Shown here one piece after another: positions 15,444 through 24,267 of a stretch of DNA of 64,000 bases (positions are counted from its first letter, which is position 1; every line of letters begins with the position of its first letter). The notes below the pieces were generated by a model. It made no database searches. It saw nothing but the letters and a program-made list of their open reading frames with translations, and was not told the origin of the DNA. Source of the DNA: JBHYDC01 sp051861205 (GTDB lineage: Bacteria; Pseudomonadota; Alphaproteobacteria; Rhizobiales; Pleomorphomonadaceae); the NCBI GenBank assembly GCA_051861205.1, contig JBHYDC010000011.1, positions 62,001 through 126,000 of the forward strand, written 5' to 3'. A program made the translations under genes and the position numbers.

Positions 15444-17438
15444 TCACGCGGTCTTTTCCTTCATCACCACGCCGCCGCTGGGACGCCGGATCTCGTCGAT
15501 GAGATCCTGCATTTCCTTGGACGGAGCAGGCGTCAGCCGGCTGACCACAACCATCACGATGATGCCAAGCGGCAGACCGAACAGAGCGGCCGAGATGTTG
15601 CGCACGCCGAACCAGTTCGCCATGGTCTGGGCCTGCGTGTCGAAAGCCTTCCAGGCCGCGGCCTTGGCTTCCGGCGCAGCAGCTTCCCAGGCGGCTTTCA
15701 GCTCGGTGTACTTGGTGATCGCAGCATCGCTGGCACCAGACAGACCCGCCCAGAACTCGTAGAAGCCCGACGCATAGTAGCGGGTGCCGACGAGGTAGTA
15801 GAGCGTGATGCTGAAGCCGGCAATCATACCCGCGATCGCACCGGCACTGTTGGTCCGCTTGGACCAGATGCCGAGCACGAGGGCCGGGAACAGACCGGCT
15901 GCCGCGAGGCTGAAGGCCCAGGCCACCATGGCGACGATATCCGCAGGGCGGAACGACGCCGTATAGGCGGCCAGGATGGCCACCGCGACCAGAAGGACGC
16001 GGGCGATGGTGAGGCGACGAGCCGTCGGCGCGTTCGGGTTGATCATCTTGTAGTAGATGTCATGGCTGAGCGCGTTGGCGATGGCCAGAAGCAGACCGTC
16101 GGCGGTCGAAAGCGCCGCCGCAAGACCACCGGCGGCAACAAGGCCGGCGATGACATACGGCAGACCCGCGATTTCCGGGGTCGAGATCACGATCGCGTCG
16201 TTGTCGATCCGGAAGTCGGCGAGACGGACGATGCCCTCATGGTTCGCGACGCTGGCACACGCATCGATGATCGCCTGAGCACTGGCTGCGTCGACGCCGC
16301 AGACCTTGACCAGACCGATCGCACCCCACTTGAAGAGCCAACCGAGGTCGGGGTTGGTGCCGAGATCGGCAACCTGAGCGCCGATGACGGTGGTATAGAT
16401 TTCAAGCTTCGCGAAAGCCGCATAGGCGGGCGCCGTGAAGTAGAGGATGAAGATGAACAGGAGCGACCAAGCCACGGACTTGCGCGCCTCACGAACGCTG
16501 GGCGTCGTGAAGTAGCGCATAAGGACGTGCGGCAAGGACGCGGTGCCCACCATGAGGCAGAGGATCAGGCCGAAGTAGTTCAGCGGATCAAGGTTCATGA
16601 AAGGCTGGATATGAGGCTTCAAAGCCTCAGCCGCCACCAGACCCTGGGCCACCATTTCCTGCTCGCGAGCCGCGATTTCCTGCAGCACCTGCCCATACAT
16701 GATCTGCGGCAGCGGCACGCCGTACTTCTGGAAGGAGAGCACGACCACCGGGATCAGGTAGGCGACGATCAGAACGATATACTGAGCCACTTGAGTCCAA
16801 GTCACAGCGCGCATACCGCCTAGCAGCGAGCACACGAGGATGCCGACAAGACCGACGTAAACGGCGACCTCGAAGTCCATGCCGATGAAGCGGCTGGCGA
16901 TGAGGCCCGTACCGACGATCTGCGCGACCACATAGGTGAACGAGCAGCTCATCAGAACGATGATTCCGAGGATGGACGCGAACTTGCCGCCATACCGGGC
17001 GTAGAGGAAATCAGGCACCGTGTAGGCGCCGAACTTACGCAGGTAGGGCGCTACGAGCACAGCCACGAGGACGTAGCCGCCGGTCCAGCCCAGGATGTAG
17101 GCGAGGCCGTCATAGCCGAGGGCATAGAGGGTGCCCGCCATGCCGATGAACGACGCGGCCGACATCCAGTCGGCGCCCGTCGCCATGCCGTTGTAGAACG
17201 CCGGAACGCGCCGACCCGCCACGTAGTATTCCGACACCTGCATGGTGCGGGAAAGAATGCCGATCATCGCGTAGACCGCGATGGTGAAGATCACGAACAG
17301 ATACCCGAGGACGTTATCGGGTACGCCCATCTGTTCGAGAACTGCGATCAGAAGAACGAAGGCCGCAAATCCACCCGTGTAGGCCGCATAAATACGGCCA
17401 AGGTTGGACGTGAAGGCGTCGCTGCTTTGTGCTGCCAT
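15444..17438 (-). CDS. Sodium:solute symporter family protein (large subunit, DUF4212-associated type)
   Basis: 664 residues from the ATG at 17438; the frame reaches a TTG at 17483, but that would overlap the upstream gene. About 13 membrane segments are visible. Family features include YYVAGRRVPAFYNGMATGADWMSAASFIG near residue 70 and GGLAAALSTADGLLLAIANA in the middle, the latter being a sodium-site region of SSS proteins. This subfamily (VC_2705-like, related to acetate permease ActP) is nearly always paired with a DUF4212 protein, as here. The substrate is probably a small carboxylate. It carries a long insert (residues about 560-640) containing extra polar sequence between late helices. 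Confidence 0.93.
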   Translation of the reverse strand: MAAQSSDAFTSNLGRIYAAYTGGFAAFVLLIAVLEQMGVPDNVLGYLFVIFTIAVYAMIGILSRTMQVSEYYVAGRRVPAFYNGMATGADWMSAASFIGMAGTLYALGYDGLAYILGWTGGYVLVAVLVAPYLRKFGAYTVPDFLYARYGGKFASILGIIVLMSCSFTYVVAQIVGTGLIASRFIGMDFEVAVYVGLVGILVCSLLGGMRAVTWTQVAQYIVLIVAYLIPVVVLSFQKYGVPLPQIMYGQVLQEIAAREQEMVAQGLVAAEALKPHIQPFMNLDPLNYFGLILCLMVGTASLPHVLMRYFTTPSVREARKSVAWSLLFIFILYFTAPAYAAFAKLEIYTTVIGAQVADLGTNPDLGWLFKWGAIGLVKVCGVDAASAQAIIDACASVANHEGIVRLADFRIDNDAIVISTPEIAGLPYVIAGLVAAGGLAAALSTADGLLLAIANALSHDIYYKMINPNAPTARRLTIARVLLVAVAILAAYTASFRPADIVAMVAWAFSLAAAGLFPALVLGIWSKRTNSAGAIAGMIAGFSITLYYLVGTRYYASGFYEFWAGLSGASDAAITKYTELKAAWEAAAPEAKAAAWKAFDTQAQTMANWFGVRNISAALFGLPLGIIVMVVVSRLTPAPSKEMQDLIDEIRRPSGGVVMKEKTA

Positions 17439-17448
17439 GATGCCCCCC

Positions 17449-17706
17449 TCAGACTTCTTCTGCAAAGCCATGTTCGTGGTCAATCTTGTCCTGCGCCTTG
17501 GCGAACCAGAACAGAAGAGCCACGAAAACGATCAAAGACCCCTGCGCAGCCATGTAGAAGCCAAGCGGGAACCCGAAAATGACGATGGTATTCAGCGTGC
17601 TTGCGAACGCGTGGATGCCGAAGCCGAATATGAACCAAACAACGAGGCAGGTTATCATCAACCCCCTCGTGCTGGCCCACCAAGCTTCCTGATTTCCAGC
17701 AGACAT
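17449..17706 (-). CDS. DUF4212 protein, small partner of the sodium:solute symporter
   Basis: 85 residues with two membrane helices (GLMITCLVVWFIFGFGIHAF and NTIVIFGFPLGFYMAAQGSL continuing into VFVALLFWF) and a charged C-terminal tail. This is the normal DUF4212 layout; the protein is a predicted small subunit of the symporter whose gene starts 10 bases downstream. A GGGGGAG ribosome site lies 9 bases upstream of the ATG. The A+T-rich spacer 17707-17989 upstream is shared with the divergent gene at 17990 and should hold both promoters. Confidence 0.92.
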   Translation of the reverse strand: MSAGNQEAWWASTRGLMITCLVVWFIFGFGIHAFASTLNTIVIFGFPLGFYMAAQGSLIVFVALLFWFAKAQDKIDHEHGFAEEV

Positions 17707-17989
17707 CTTAAATCACTCCCCCGTACGGACTGTGCCGGACTTGTTACGGCCAGATCACACGTCGCGAATCCTCCTCAGGCACACGACTGCAAGTAGCGTA
17801 TCACTAAGGATTAAGTGCTCTCGCTTATACTTTCGTTAGGCATGATATATTCGTGTATAATGCATATATCTGTATTCATATGTTTTGGCCGAAGCTCGGG
17901 CCAGTGAAGGGAATGGTTGCGGCCGGGCGCGTATTGCCCCAACCTATAGGCAGAAGCCGCGAACGGCGCTGCCAAGCTGGGAAGATCCG

Positions 17990-18616
17990 ATGGGCCTGTT
18001 CAACCTGTTCCAGAAGCCGGTCCGGATCGGTGATCGCGGCGCGCTCGATGCGTTCTTGGCCGAGCAGACCGCGTTCCTTGACCAGAAGACGACGTGGGAA
18101 TACTCGCGGGCCCGATCCGGCGTGCTGTGGCAGAAGCTCTTCAAGGAAGAGGCGTTCAAGGCAGCGATCGATGCATCCACCTGGCGCAACTATCCACTCT
18201 GCCTGGCCTTCGTGGGCGAAATGACCGCGGCAACTCTGCGGGTAAGTGGCGACGTGGAACCCGATCTGGCCGTCAGCGGCGTTGCCGAGGCGTGCCGGCG
18301 CGTCATTAAAACCCATCCGCTGCCGACCGGATTCGAGCCGGAGTTCTGGGACGACGCCGCGACCTTCGTCACCGAGCGGCTGAACCGGACGCTGGTCGCG
18401 CCGCCTAAAGCCGTGAAGGACATTCCCTTGGACGGCCATCGGACGTTCTTCGATCGGCTGCCGATGCACCCGGACCTGACCAAGCACGACGGGCTTCTGC
18501 TTCAAAATACGCTGCGGATAAACCTATGCCGTGCGCATGAAATACTTCTGGCGCGCATGAACCCCGCCGCGCTTGCGCAAGTCTTTGCATCGGAAGCAGA
18601 GTCTAAGGCCGCTTGA
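17990..18616 (+). CDS. Conserved-looking soluble protein of unknown function
   Basis: 208 residues from the ATG at 17990 (protein start MGLFNLFQKP), preceded by a GGGAAG-type site. The upstream in-frame extension to 17885 runs into A+T-rich promoter-like DNA and is rejected. No signal peptide or membrane helix is visible. It is rich in Ala, Leu, Phe and charged residues and reads as mostly helical. I do not recognise the family. It is divergent from the DUF4212/symporter pair and 66 bases upstream of the exonuclease-CBS-DUF294 gene, so a role tied to control of the symporter is plausible but unproven. Confidence 0.8.
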   Translation: MGLFNLFQKPVRIGDRGALDAFLAEQTAFLDQKTTWEYSRARSGVLWQKLFKEEAFKAAIDASTWRNYPLCLAFVGEMTAATLRVSGDVEPDLAVSGVAEACRRVIKTHPLPTGFEPEFWDDAATFVTERLNRTLVAPPKAVKDIPLDGHRTFFDRLPMHPDLTKHDGLLLQNTLRINLCRAHEILLARMNPAALAQVFASEAESKAA

Positions 18617-18682
18617 TCCAGCGCATGTTCAAACCCCGCTTGGTGTGAAAGGCTATGCCAAGCGTGGGTGGAGAAAAGCGTG

Positions 18683-20797
18683 ATGCAGCCTGGGGCGACG
18701 CCGCTTGTGGCGGTGGATGCTGTGGTGTTGGACACCGAAACGACGGGCCTCGACACGGCCAAGTCTCGACTGGTCCAAATCGGCGCCGTTCGGATCCAAG
18801 CCGGGCATCTCGTCGCAGGCGACAGCTTCGAAACATTGGTCAATCCAGGCGAGCCTATCCCGCCGGCATCGACGCGAATTCATGGCATCGACGACCGCCG
18901 CGTGGCCGGCGCACCACCTTACATCGATACGATCGACCGGCTGGAAGCGTGGATCGGCGGCTCTTTGGTCATCGGGCACTCCATCGGCTTTGATCTGGCG
19001 ATTTTGAAGCGCGAGACGAAGCGGCTGGGGCGGACTTGGCGCAAGCCCCAGGCTCTCGACACGCGCCTTCTCGCGCGGATCGCCAATCCGAAACTGCCGG
19101 ACGTAACGCTGGAAATCATCGCAAGCTGGCTCGGCCTTGAAATCGTGGGTCGTCACACCGCACTCGGCGATGCATCGGCAACCGCCGCCATTTTCCTGGC
19201 ACTGGTCCCAAGACTGCGCGAAAAGGGCATCCGCACGCTTGCCCAAGCCGAGGCCGCCTGCCGCCGCCTGACCGACGCCATGGACGCCCAGCATCGTGCC
19301 GGATGGGAGATAGCCGACGCGGCAGTGAGCGACGCGGAACGGTCGCTGGCGCGGATCGACAGCTACCCCTACCGGCACCGCGTATCCGAGGTCATGGCGA
19401 CGCCCGTGAAAACGACGGCACCGGACGAAACGCTGACTGCCGCATTGTGCCGGATGGTGGAGCAGCGGGTCAGTTCGCTGTTTGTGGTCGCGTCCGGTTT
19501 GGAAGAACCGCCACCCGTATCCGAAGTCGGCATCGTCACCGAACGAGACGTGATGCGCGTTCTGGCTCGTTTTGGGGCGGCCGCGCTGAGCGAACCGGTG
19601 TCGACCGCAATGTCCAAGCCGATCGCGACGGTGCCGGCCGACGCTTTCGTCTACCGTGCCATGGGCCGCATGAGCCGGCTCGGCATCCGCCATCTCGGCG
19701 CGACGGACGAGATGGGACGGCTGGTCGGAGCGCTCTCCGCGCGCGATCTTTTGCGGCTGCGTGCCGGATTGGCGACGGCACTCGGCGATGAGATCGACGT
19801 TGCGCCGAACGCGCCGGCGCTGGCGCTCGCCTTCGCAAAGTTGCCGAAACTGGCCGAAAGCCTTCTGGCTGAAGCCGTGCCTATCGCCGACGTCGTGGCT
19901 GTAATCTCCCGCGAAGTTGGAGCGCTCACCCGCCGTGCGGCGATCTTGGCCGAGGAGCGGATGGCGCAGGAAGGGCTCGGCACGCCGCCCTGCCGTTACG
20001 CGCTGGTGGTTCTGGGTTCGGCCGGGCGCGGCGACAGCCTGCTCGCAGCCGACCAGGACAATGCGGTCGTGTTTGAAACGGGCGCGCCCGACGGACCTGA
20101 GGACCGCTGGTTCGCCGGTTTCGGCGACCATCTGGCGGCGATTCTCGACGCAGCCGGTCTGCCCTTCTGTAAAGGCGGGGTCATGGTCCGAAACCCGGCT
20201 TGGCGCGGAAGCGTGGAGACTTGGCAGCAAAGGATCGAAGCCTGGGTCCGCCGCTCCGAAGCTGCCGACCTTCTTGCGGTCGACATTTTTTTCGATCTCA
20301 GAGCCGTACACGGCGACGGCCTCATGGCGCGGGAAATCCTCGATTTCGCTTATGAGACCGGAGGTCAGTCGCTGCCGTTCTTGAAGCTGCTCGCAGCCGA
20401 TCTCGATGACTGGCGCCCACCGCTTACGATGTTCGGAGGCCTTCGCGCCGACGAGGGGCGGCTGGACCTGAAGCGCGGCGGTTTTCTGCCCATCGTGACC
20501 GCCGCCCGCATCCTCTCGATCCGCCACGGCATTGTTCACAGGGCAACGCGCGACCGGATCGCCGGACTGCGCGCCAAGGCGGTTGGCCAGGATGCGGACC
20601 TTGCAGGGATGGGAAATGCCTACGACCTGCTGCAACGGATGGTCTTGGAGCAACAACTCGTCGACCTTAGATCCGGCAACCCGCTCGGCAACGCCGTCGA
20701 GCTTGCGCGTGTCGGCCGCGACGAACGCGGTGCCCTGAAGCTACTGCTGGGAAAGCTTGCTCATGTCCCCGAAATGACGCGGGACGTATTAGTCTGA
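18683..20797 (+). CDS. 3'-5' exonuclease - CBS pair - DUF294 nucleotidyltransferase fusion protein
   Basis: 704 residues from the ATG at 18683; a GTG at 18668 is the alternative. Domains in order: a DEDD-type exonuclease (residues about 10-175) with DTETTGLD, GHSIGFDLA and HTALGDASATAA; two CBS motifs (about 220-375; MATPVKTTAPDETL and MSKPIATVPADAFVYRAM); a DUF294 nucleotidyltransferase (about 420-540) with GSAGRGDSLLAADQDNAVVF; and the DUF294 substrate-binding helical domain to the end. CBS plus DUF294 resembles GlnD-type signal-sensing enzymes. Such proteins are often encoded beside DUF4212/SSS symporters, as here. Probably cytoplasmic, sensing an adenine nucleotide and modifying an unknown target. 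Confidence 0.9.
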   Translation: MQPGATPLVAVDAVVLDTETTGLDTAKSRLVQIGAVRIQAGHLVAGDSFETLVNPGEPIPPASTRIHGIDDRRVAGAPPYIDTIDRLEAWIGGSLVIGHSIGFDLAILKRETKRLGRTWRKPQALDTRLLARIANPKLPDVTLEIIASWLGLEIVGRHTALGDASATAAIFLALVPRLREKGIRTLAQAEAACRRLTDAMDAQHRAGWEIADAAVSDAERSLARIDSYPYRHRVSEVMATPVKTTAPDETLTAALCRMVEQRVSSLFVVASGLEEPPPVSEVGIVTERDVMRVLARFGAAALSEPVSTAMSKPIATVPADAFVYRAMGRMSRLGIRHLGATDEMGRLVGALSARDLLRLRAGLATALGDEIDVAPNAPALALAFAKLPKLAESLLAEAVPIADVVAVISREVGALTRRAAILAEERMAQEGLGTPPCRYALVVLGSAGRGDSLLAADQDNAVVFETGAPDGPEDRWFAGFGDHLAAILDAAGLPFCKGGVMVRNPAWRGSVETWQQRIEAWVRRSEAADLLAVDIFFDLRAVHGDGLMAREILDFAYETGGQSLPFLKLLAADLDDWRPPLTMFGGLRADEGRLDLKRGGFLPIVTAARILSIRHGIVHRATRDRIAGLRAKAVGQDADLAGMGNAYDLLQRMVLEQQLVDLRSGNPLGNAVELARVGRDERGALKLLLGKLAHVPEMTRDVLV

Positions 20798-21030
20798 GGG
20801 CGACCGGGCGGCGCGTGCGAACCGCCACGGCCCGTGAGCGGCTTTTTGACTTTCTCCCGATACATTCGCGTGGCAAAACGGCGCTCGGCGCCCGCGACTC
20901 GCGGTGGCGCACAGAAACTCTCGGCCGAAATTGCCGAAACTGGAGCCTCCGTGACCCTATCCGCAGAAATGGGCGCCCCAACGGCAAGCTCGTGCCTCAT
21001 GAGTTTATGCGCCGTGACGGTAGGCCGCTG

Positions 21031-22254
21031 ATGAGGCGCCGCACCTTATCGCTCGGGCTCGCCTCTCCCGCTGCCATGGTGTGGATGCTGGGCGTAACGC
21101 AGGTCATCGGCTACGGCACGGTTTATTACAGCATCGCCATTCTGACAGCCGACATCGCAGCGACCTTTCAGGTACCGGTTTCCTGGATATTCGGCGCGTT
21201 TTCGCTGTCGCTTCTGGCAGGCGGATTCGCGGCGCCGATGGTGGGGCGGCGGATCGATCGGCACGGCGCGGGTGCGGTCATGTCCATCGGCTCGCTCGCG
21301 GCTTCGGCCATGCTGGTTGCGGCCGCGCTGGCGCCGGAGCTGATTTCCTTTGTGGTCGCCTTGATCGCCCTACAGATCGCCTCGGCCTTGATCCTCTATG
21401 ACGCGGCCTTTGCGGCGCTCGTGCAGTCTTATGGTTCGCAAGGGCGAAGCCGGATCACGCAATTGACCCTGATCGCGGGGTTCGCATCCACGCTGTTCTG
21501 GCCGCTGACGACGTGGCTCGATGGGGTCATGGACTGGCGGCAGGTGTTCCTCGTCTTTGCCGCGCTCAACTTTGCCTTGTGCCTGCCCCTTCATCTGATT
21601 TTGAAGATAGCCCCGCCGAAGCCGGAAACCGAGCCGGCGCCGGCTGATCCGGGTGAAAAGCCACACGTTCAGCATGCGCCTGTGCCGAAGCATCTCCAGC
21701 GCCGGGTTCTTGTTCTGGTTACGGCCGGGTTCGCCCTTTCCGGCTTCATGCTTTCGGCCGTTTTGGCGCAAATGGTGCCGGTGTTGACGGCGCTCGGCAT
21801 CGGTTCGGTATCGCTCTGGATTGCGGCCTTGTTCGGCCCGGCGCAGGTGCTGGTGCGCCTTGTGAGCATGATGTTCGGCGTTCGCCGGCACCCCCTGTTC
21901 ATGACGCTGATCGCGTCATCGATGCTGCCGCTTGCCGTGATGATCCTCACGCTATCCGCCCCCATGACGGCGGGGGCGGTAGCGTTTTCAATTCTGCTCG
22001 GCTTTGGTTCGGGCCTCAAAAGCATCGTGCAAGGGGCGCTACCGCTGGCCCTCTTCGGTAGCGCATCCTATGGCACGCGCCTTGGCCAGATCGCCCTGCC
22101 CCGGCAGGTGCTGGCCGCCGTGGCGCCCTTCGCCTTCGCCTTCATGGTGGACACGGCGGGCCAGACAACGGCCATGGTGGTGCTGGTCGTTATCGCCGGC
22201 TTCGGATTGGCCGCCTTCGTCGAAGTCGCGCGGTTGCAGAAGCGCTTGGAGTAA
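21031..22254 (+). CDS. MFS transporter
   Basis: 407 residues from the ATG at 21031; 21007 is an alternative start and the open frame extends to 20815 over non-hydrophobic sequence that I reject. Twelve membrane segments are apparent, with the MFS loop motif after helix 2 (GRRIDRHGAG), a central polar loop (PKPETEPAPADPGEKPHV), and a second half starting at RRVLVLVTAGFALSGFM. Substrate unknown. It is convergent with acr3, 28 bases apart. MFS proteins such as ArsK and ArsJ occur in arsenic loci of relatives, but this one lies outside the arsRC-acr3 operon and I cannot assign it to either. Confidence 0.85.
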   Translation: MRRRTLSLGLASPAAMVWMLGVTQVIGYGTVYYSIAILTADIAATFQVPVSWIFGAFSLSLLAGGFAAPMVGRRIDRHGAGAVMSIGSLAASAMLVAAALAPELISFVVALIALQIASALILYDAAFAALVQSYGSQGRSRITQLTLIAGFASTLFWPLTTWLDGVMDWRQVFLVFAALNFALCLPLHLILKIAPPKPETEPAPADPGEKPHVQHAPVPKHLQRRVLVLVTAGFALSGFMLSAVLAQMVPVLTALGIGSVSLWIAALFGPAQVLVRLVSMMFGVRRHPLFMTLIASSMLPLAVMILTLSAPMTAGAVAFSILLGFGSGLKSIVQGALPLALFGSASYGTRLGQIALPRQVLAAVAPFAFAFMVDTAGQTTAMVVLVVIAGFGLAAFVEVARLQKRLE

Positions 22255-22282
22255 CCGGCTTTTCCGTGCGAAAGGCTGCGCG

Positions 22283-23356
22283 TTACACCTTGGCGGCCAC
22301 GCTTTGCCCGGCGATATCGGCAGGGCGAACACGCTCGCCGCGCTCATACCAGCCCTTGCTGGCGTTCACGATCTTGACGACCGATAGCATCACAGGCACT
22401 TCGACGAGGACGCCGACCACGGTTGCCAGCGCCGCGCCCGAGCCGAAGCCGAACAGGCTGATCGCGGCTGCGACGGCAAGCTCGAAGAAGTTCGATGCGC
22501 CGATCAAGGCCGACGGTCCGGCCACGCAATGCGCCTCGCCCGACCAACGGTTGAGCACATAGGCAAGACCCGCGTTGAAATAGACCTGGATCAGGATCGG
22601 CACCGCCAGGAGTGCGATGATTATGGGCTGGGTGATGATCTGTTCGCCCTGGAACCCGAACAACAGAACCAGCGTGGCGAGCAAGGCAACGAGCGACATC
22701 GGCTGGAGCCTCGACAGCACGCGCCCAAGCCCATCCGGCCCGCTCGAGGCCAGCAGAAAACGCCGGAGCACCTGCGAGATGATCACGGGAATGATGATGT
22801 AGAGCCCAACCGAGAGGAGCAGCGTTTCCCAAGGCACGGTAATCGCAGACAGCCCCAAGAGCAGGCCCACGATGGGCGCGAAAGCAACCACCATGATCGC
22901 GTCGTTCAGCGCAACTTGGCTCAACGTAAACCCAGGCTCGCCCTTGGTGAGATTGCTCCACACGAACACCATGGCGGTGCACGGCGCAGCGGCGAGGAGA
23001 ATGAGACCCGCGATGTAGCTATCGATCTGGCCGGCCGGAAGGTAAGGCCGGAACAGCCAACCGATGAAAAGCCACCCGAGCAGCGCCATCGAAAACGGCT
23101 TTACGCCCCAGTTGATGAACAGGGTGACGCCGATGCCGCGCCAATGCCGTGTCACTTCGCCAAGCGCCGCGAAGTCGATCTTGAGCAGCATCGGGATGAC
23201 CATCAGCCAGATCAGCACGGCAACCGGCAGGTTCACCTTGGCGATCTCGGCCCCGCCCACTGCTTGGAAGACGGCGGGGAATATGTGCCCGAGCGTCACC
23301 CCCACAACGATACAAAGCGCGACCCAGAGCGTCAGAAATCGTTCGAACAGGTTCAT
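22283..23356 (-). CDS. acr3: Arsenite efflux transporter, ACR3 family
   Basis: 357 residues with about ten membrane segments, the usual size. It exports arsenite (and sometimes antimonite) across the inner membrane using the proton gradient. Family signatures: KVNLPVAVLIWLMVIPMLLK, ILLAAAPCTAMVFVWSNLT with the essential cysteine of helix 4, and LNDAIMVVAFAPIVG. Its ATG overlaps the arsC stop by 4 bases. It is the last gene of arsR-arsC-acr3, the minimal operon for reduction and expulsion of arsenate. Confidence 0.96.
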   Translation of the reverse strand: MNLFERFLTLWVALCIVVGVTLGHIFPAVFQAVGGAEIAKVNLPVAVLIWLMVIPMLLKIDFAALGEVTRHWRGIGVTLFINWGVKPFSMALLGWLFIGWLFRPYLPAGQIDSYIAGLILLAAAPCTAMVFVWSNLTKGEPGFTLSQVALNDAIMVVAFAPIVGLLLGLSAITVPWETLLLSVGLYIIIPVIISQVLRRFLLASSGPDGLGRVLSRLQPMSLVALLATLVLLFGFQGEQIITQPIIIALLAVPILIQVYFNAGLAYVLNRWSGEAHCVAGPSALIGASNFFELAVAAAISLFGFGSGAALATVVGVLVEVPVMLSVVKIVNASKGWYERGERVRPADIAGQSVAAKV

Positions 23357-23769
23357 TGTGCGGCCGCCTTTGTCACGATAACGACTTCGCCGTCTTCCTT
23401 GGTGAAGGTCGCGGGTGGATTATCCAGGAGATCGATGACGGTTTCAGACGGGCGGCACAGGCGAACGCCCTTCGCCGTCACGACGATCGGCCGGTTGATC
23501 AGGATGGGGTGGGCGATCATCAGATCGACAAGCTCGGCGTCGGTCCATTTCGGATCGGAAAGGCCGAGTTCGTCATAGGGCGTGCCCTTCTGGCGCAAGA
23601 GGTCGCGCACGGAAATCCCCATGCGGGCAATCAGATCCGTCAGTGTCGCACGGTCCGGCGGCGTCTTCAGATACTCGATCACCGTCGGCTCTTCGCCGGC
23701 GGCCCGGAGGATTCCAAGAACGTTGCGGGAGGTGCCGCACGCCGGGTTGTGATAGATCGTGGCAGTCAT
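23353..23769 (-). CDS. arsC: Glutaredoxin-type arsenate reductase
   Basis: 138 residues from the ATG at 23769 with a GGAG site upstream; the longer frame to 23892 would run into arsR. It reduces arsenate to arsenite with electrons from glutathione and glutaredoxin. The catalytic cysteine C11 lies in IYHNPACGTSRN. The conserved arginines are visible in LINRPIVVTAKGVRLCRP, the classical ArsC pattern. Overlaps acr3 by 4 bases, so reductase and pump are made together. Confidence 0.96.
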   Translation of the reverse strand: MTATIYHNPACGTSRNVLGILRAAGEEPTVIEYLKTPPDRATLTDLIARMGISVRDLLRQKGTPYDELGLSDPKWTDAELVDLMIAHPILINRPIVVTAKGVRLCRPSETVIDLLDNPPATFTKEDGEVVIVTKAAAQ

Positions 23770-23824
23770 GAAGTCTCCGGCCCTGGCAGGAATGAAAAGG
23801 GTGTCGCGCGGCACTGTCGGCGCG

Positions 23825-24169
23825 TTAACTGCAGCCGCAATCCGGCTCGCTTGGCAGCGCCAACCCGTCGCAAAGCTCGGGCCGGCCCCCACAGCAATCG
23901 GCGGTGAGGAAGGTCAAAAGCGCCCTCACCTGCTCGAAATTCACGGCATAGAGGATCTTCCGCCCCTCGCGCCGGGAGGTGACGAGCCGGGAGCGTTCAA
24001 GCGTGGATAGGTGAAACGACATCGCCGTTGGCGGCACGTTGAGTTCCGCCGCGATCTCGCCGGACGGCATGCCCTCCGGCCCCTTGCGAACGAGCATGCG
24101 GAAGGTGTCGAGGCGCACGGGGTGCCCGAGGGCCACGAAGGCCGGTACAGCTTGAAGATCTGTCAACAT
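23825..24169 (-). CDS. arsR: Arsenic-responsive repressor, ArsR family
   Basis: 114 residues with a winged helix-turn-helix (residues about 10-85; LGHPVRLDTFRMLV, GEIAAELNVPPTAMSFHLST, REGRKILYAVN). A C-terminal metalloid site is likely at DCCGGRPELC, with adjacent cysteines as in the C-terminal-sensing ArsR type, plus a CGC near the end. It represses the operon until arsenite binds. A perfect 11-bp inverted repeat abuts its start codon. No Shine-Dalgarno sequence is visible before the ATG at 24169, so the transcript may be leaderless or the start may lie elsewhere. Confidence 0.94.
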   Translation of the reverse strand: MLTDLQAVPAFVALGHPVRLDTFRMLVRKGPEGMPSGEIAAELNVPPTAMSFHLSTLERSRLVTSRREGRKILYAVNFEQVRALLTFLTADCCGGRPELCDGLALPSEPDCGCS

Positions 24170-24199
24170 GCGATACTACAAGCATAATTGTAGTATCGC
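24170..24199 (-). promoter_or_regulatory. Probable ArsR operator
   Basis: gcgatactaca (24170-24180) and tgtagtatcgc (24189-24199) are perfect reverse complements, 11 bp each, with an 8-base spacer. The site directly adjoins the arsR start codon. A TTGACG that could be a -35 element lies just upstream on the minus strand at about 24198-24203. Autorepression through such a site is the rule for ArsR proteins. Confidence 0.85.
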
Positions 24200-24267
24200 G
24201 TCAACGGGAGTTTATGCATGACCACGAGAGCGGTTCGGGAGAAGGGCAAGCCCTCCTCCCGGTCTCA

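Noticed and set aside
15411..16823. 470-codon plus-strand frame opposite the symporter gene
   Set aside because: Antisense to conserved membrane-protein coding sequence; hydrophilic Arg/Asp-rich translation is the expected mirror of a hydrophobic protein.
18653..20656. 667-codon minus-strand frame opposite the exonuclease-CBS-DUF294 gene
   Set aside because: Long antisense frames are common opposite GC-rich genes. The plus-strand protein has all expected motifs; the antisense one has none.
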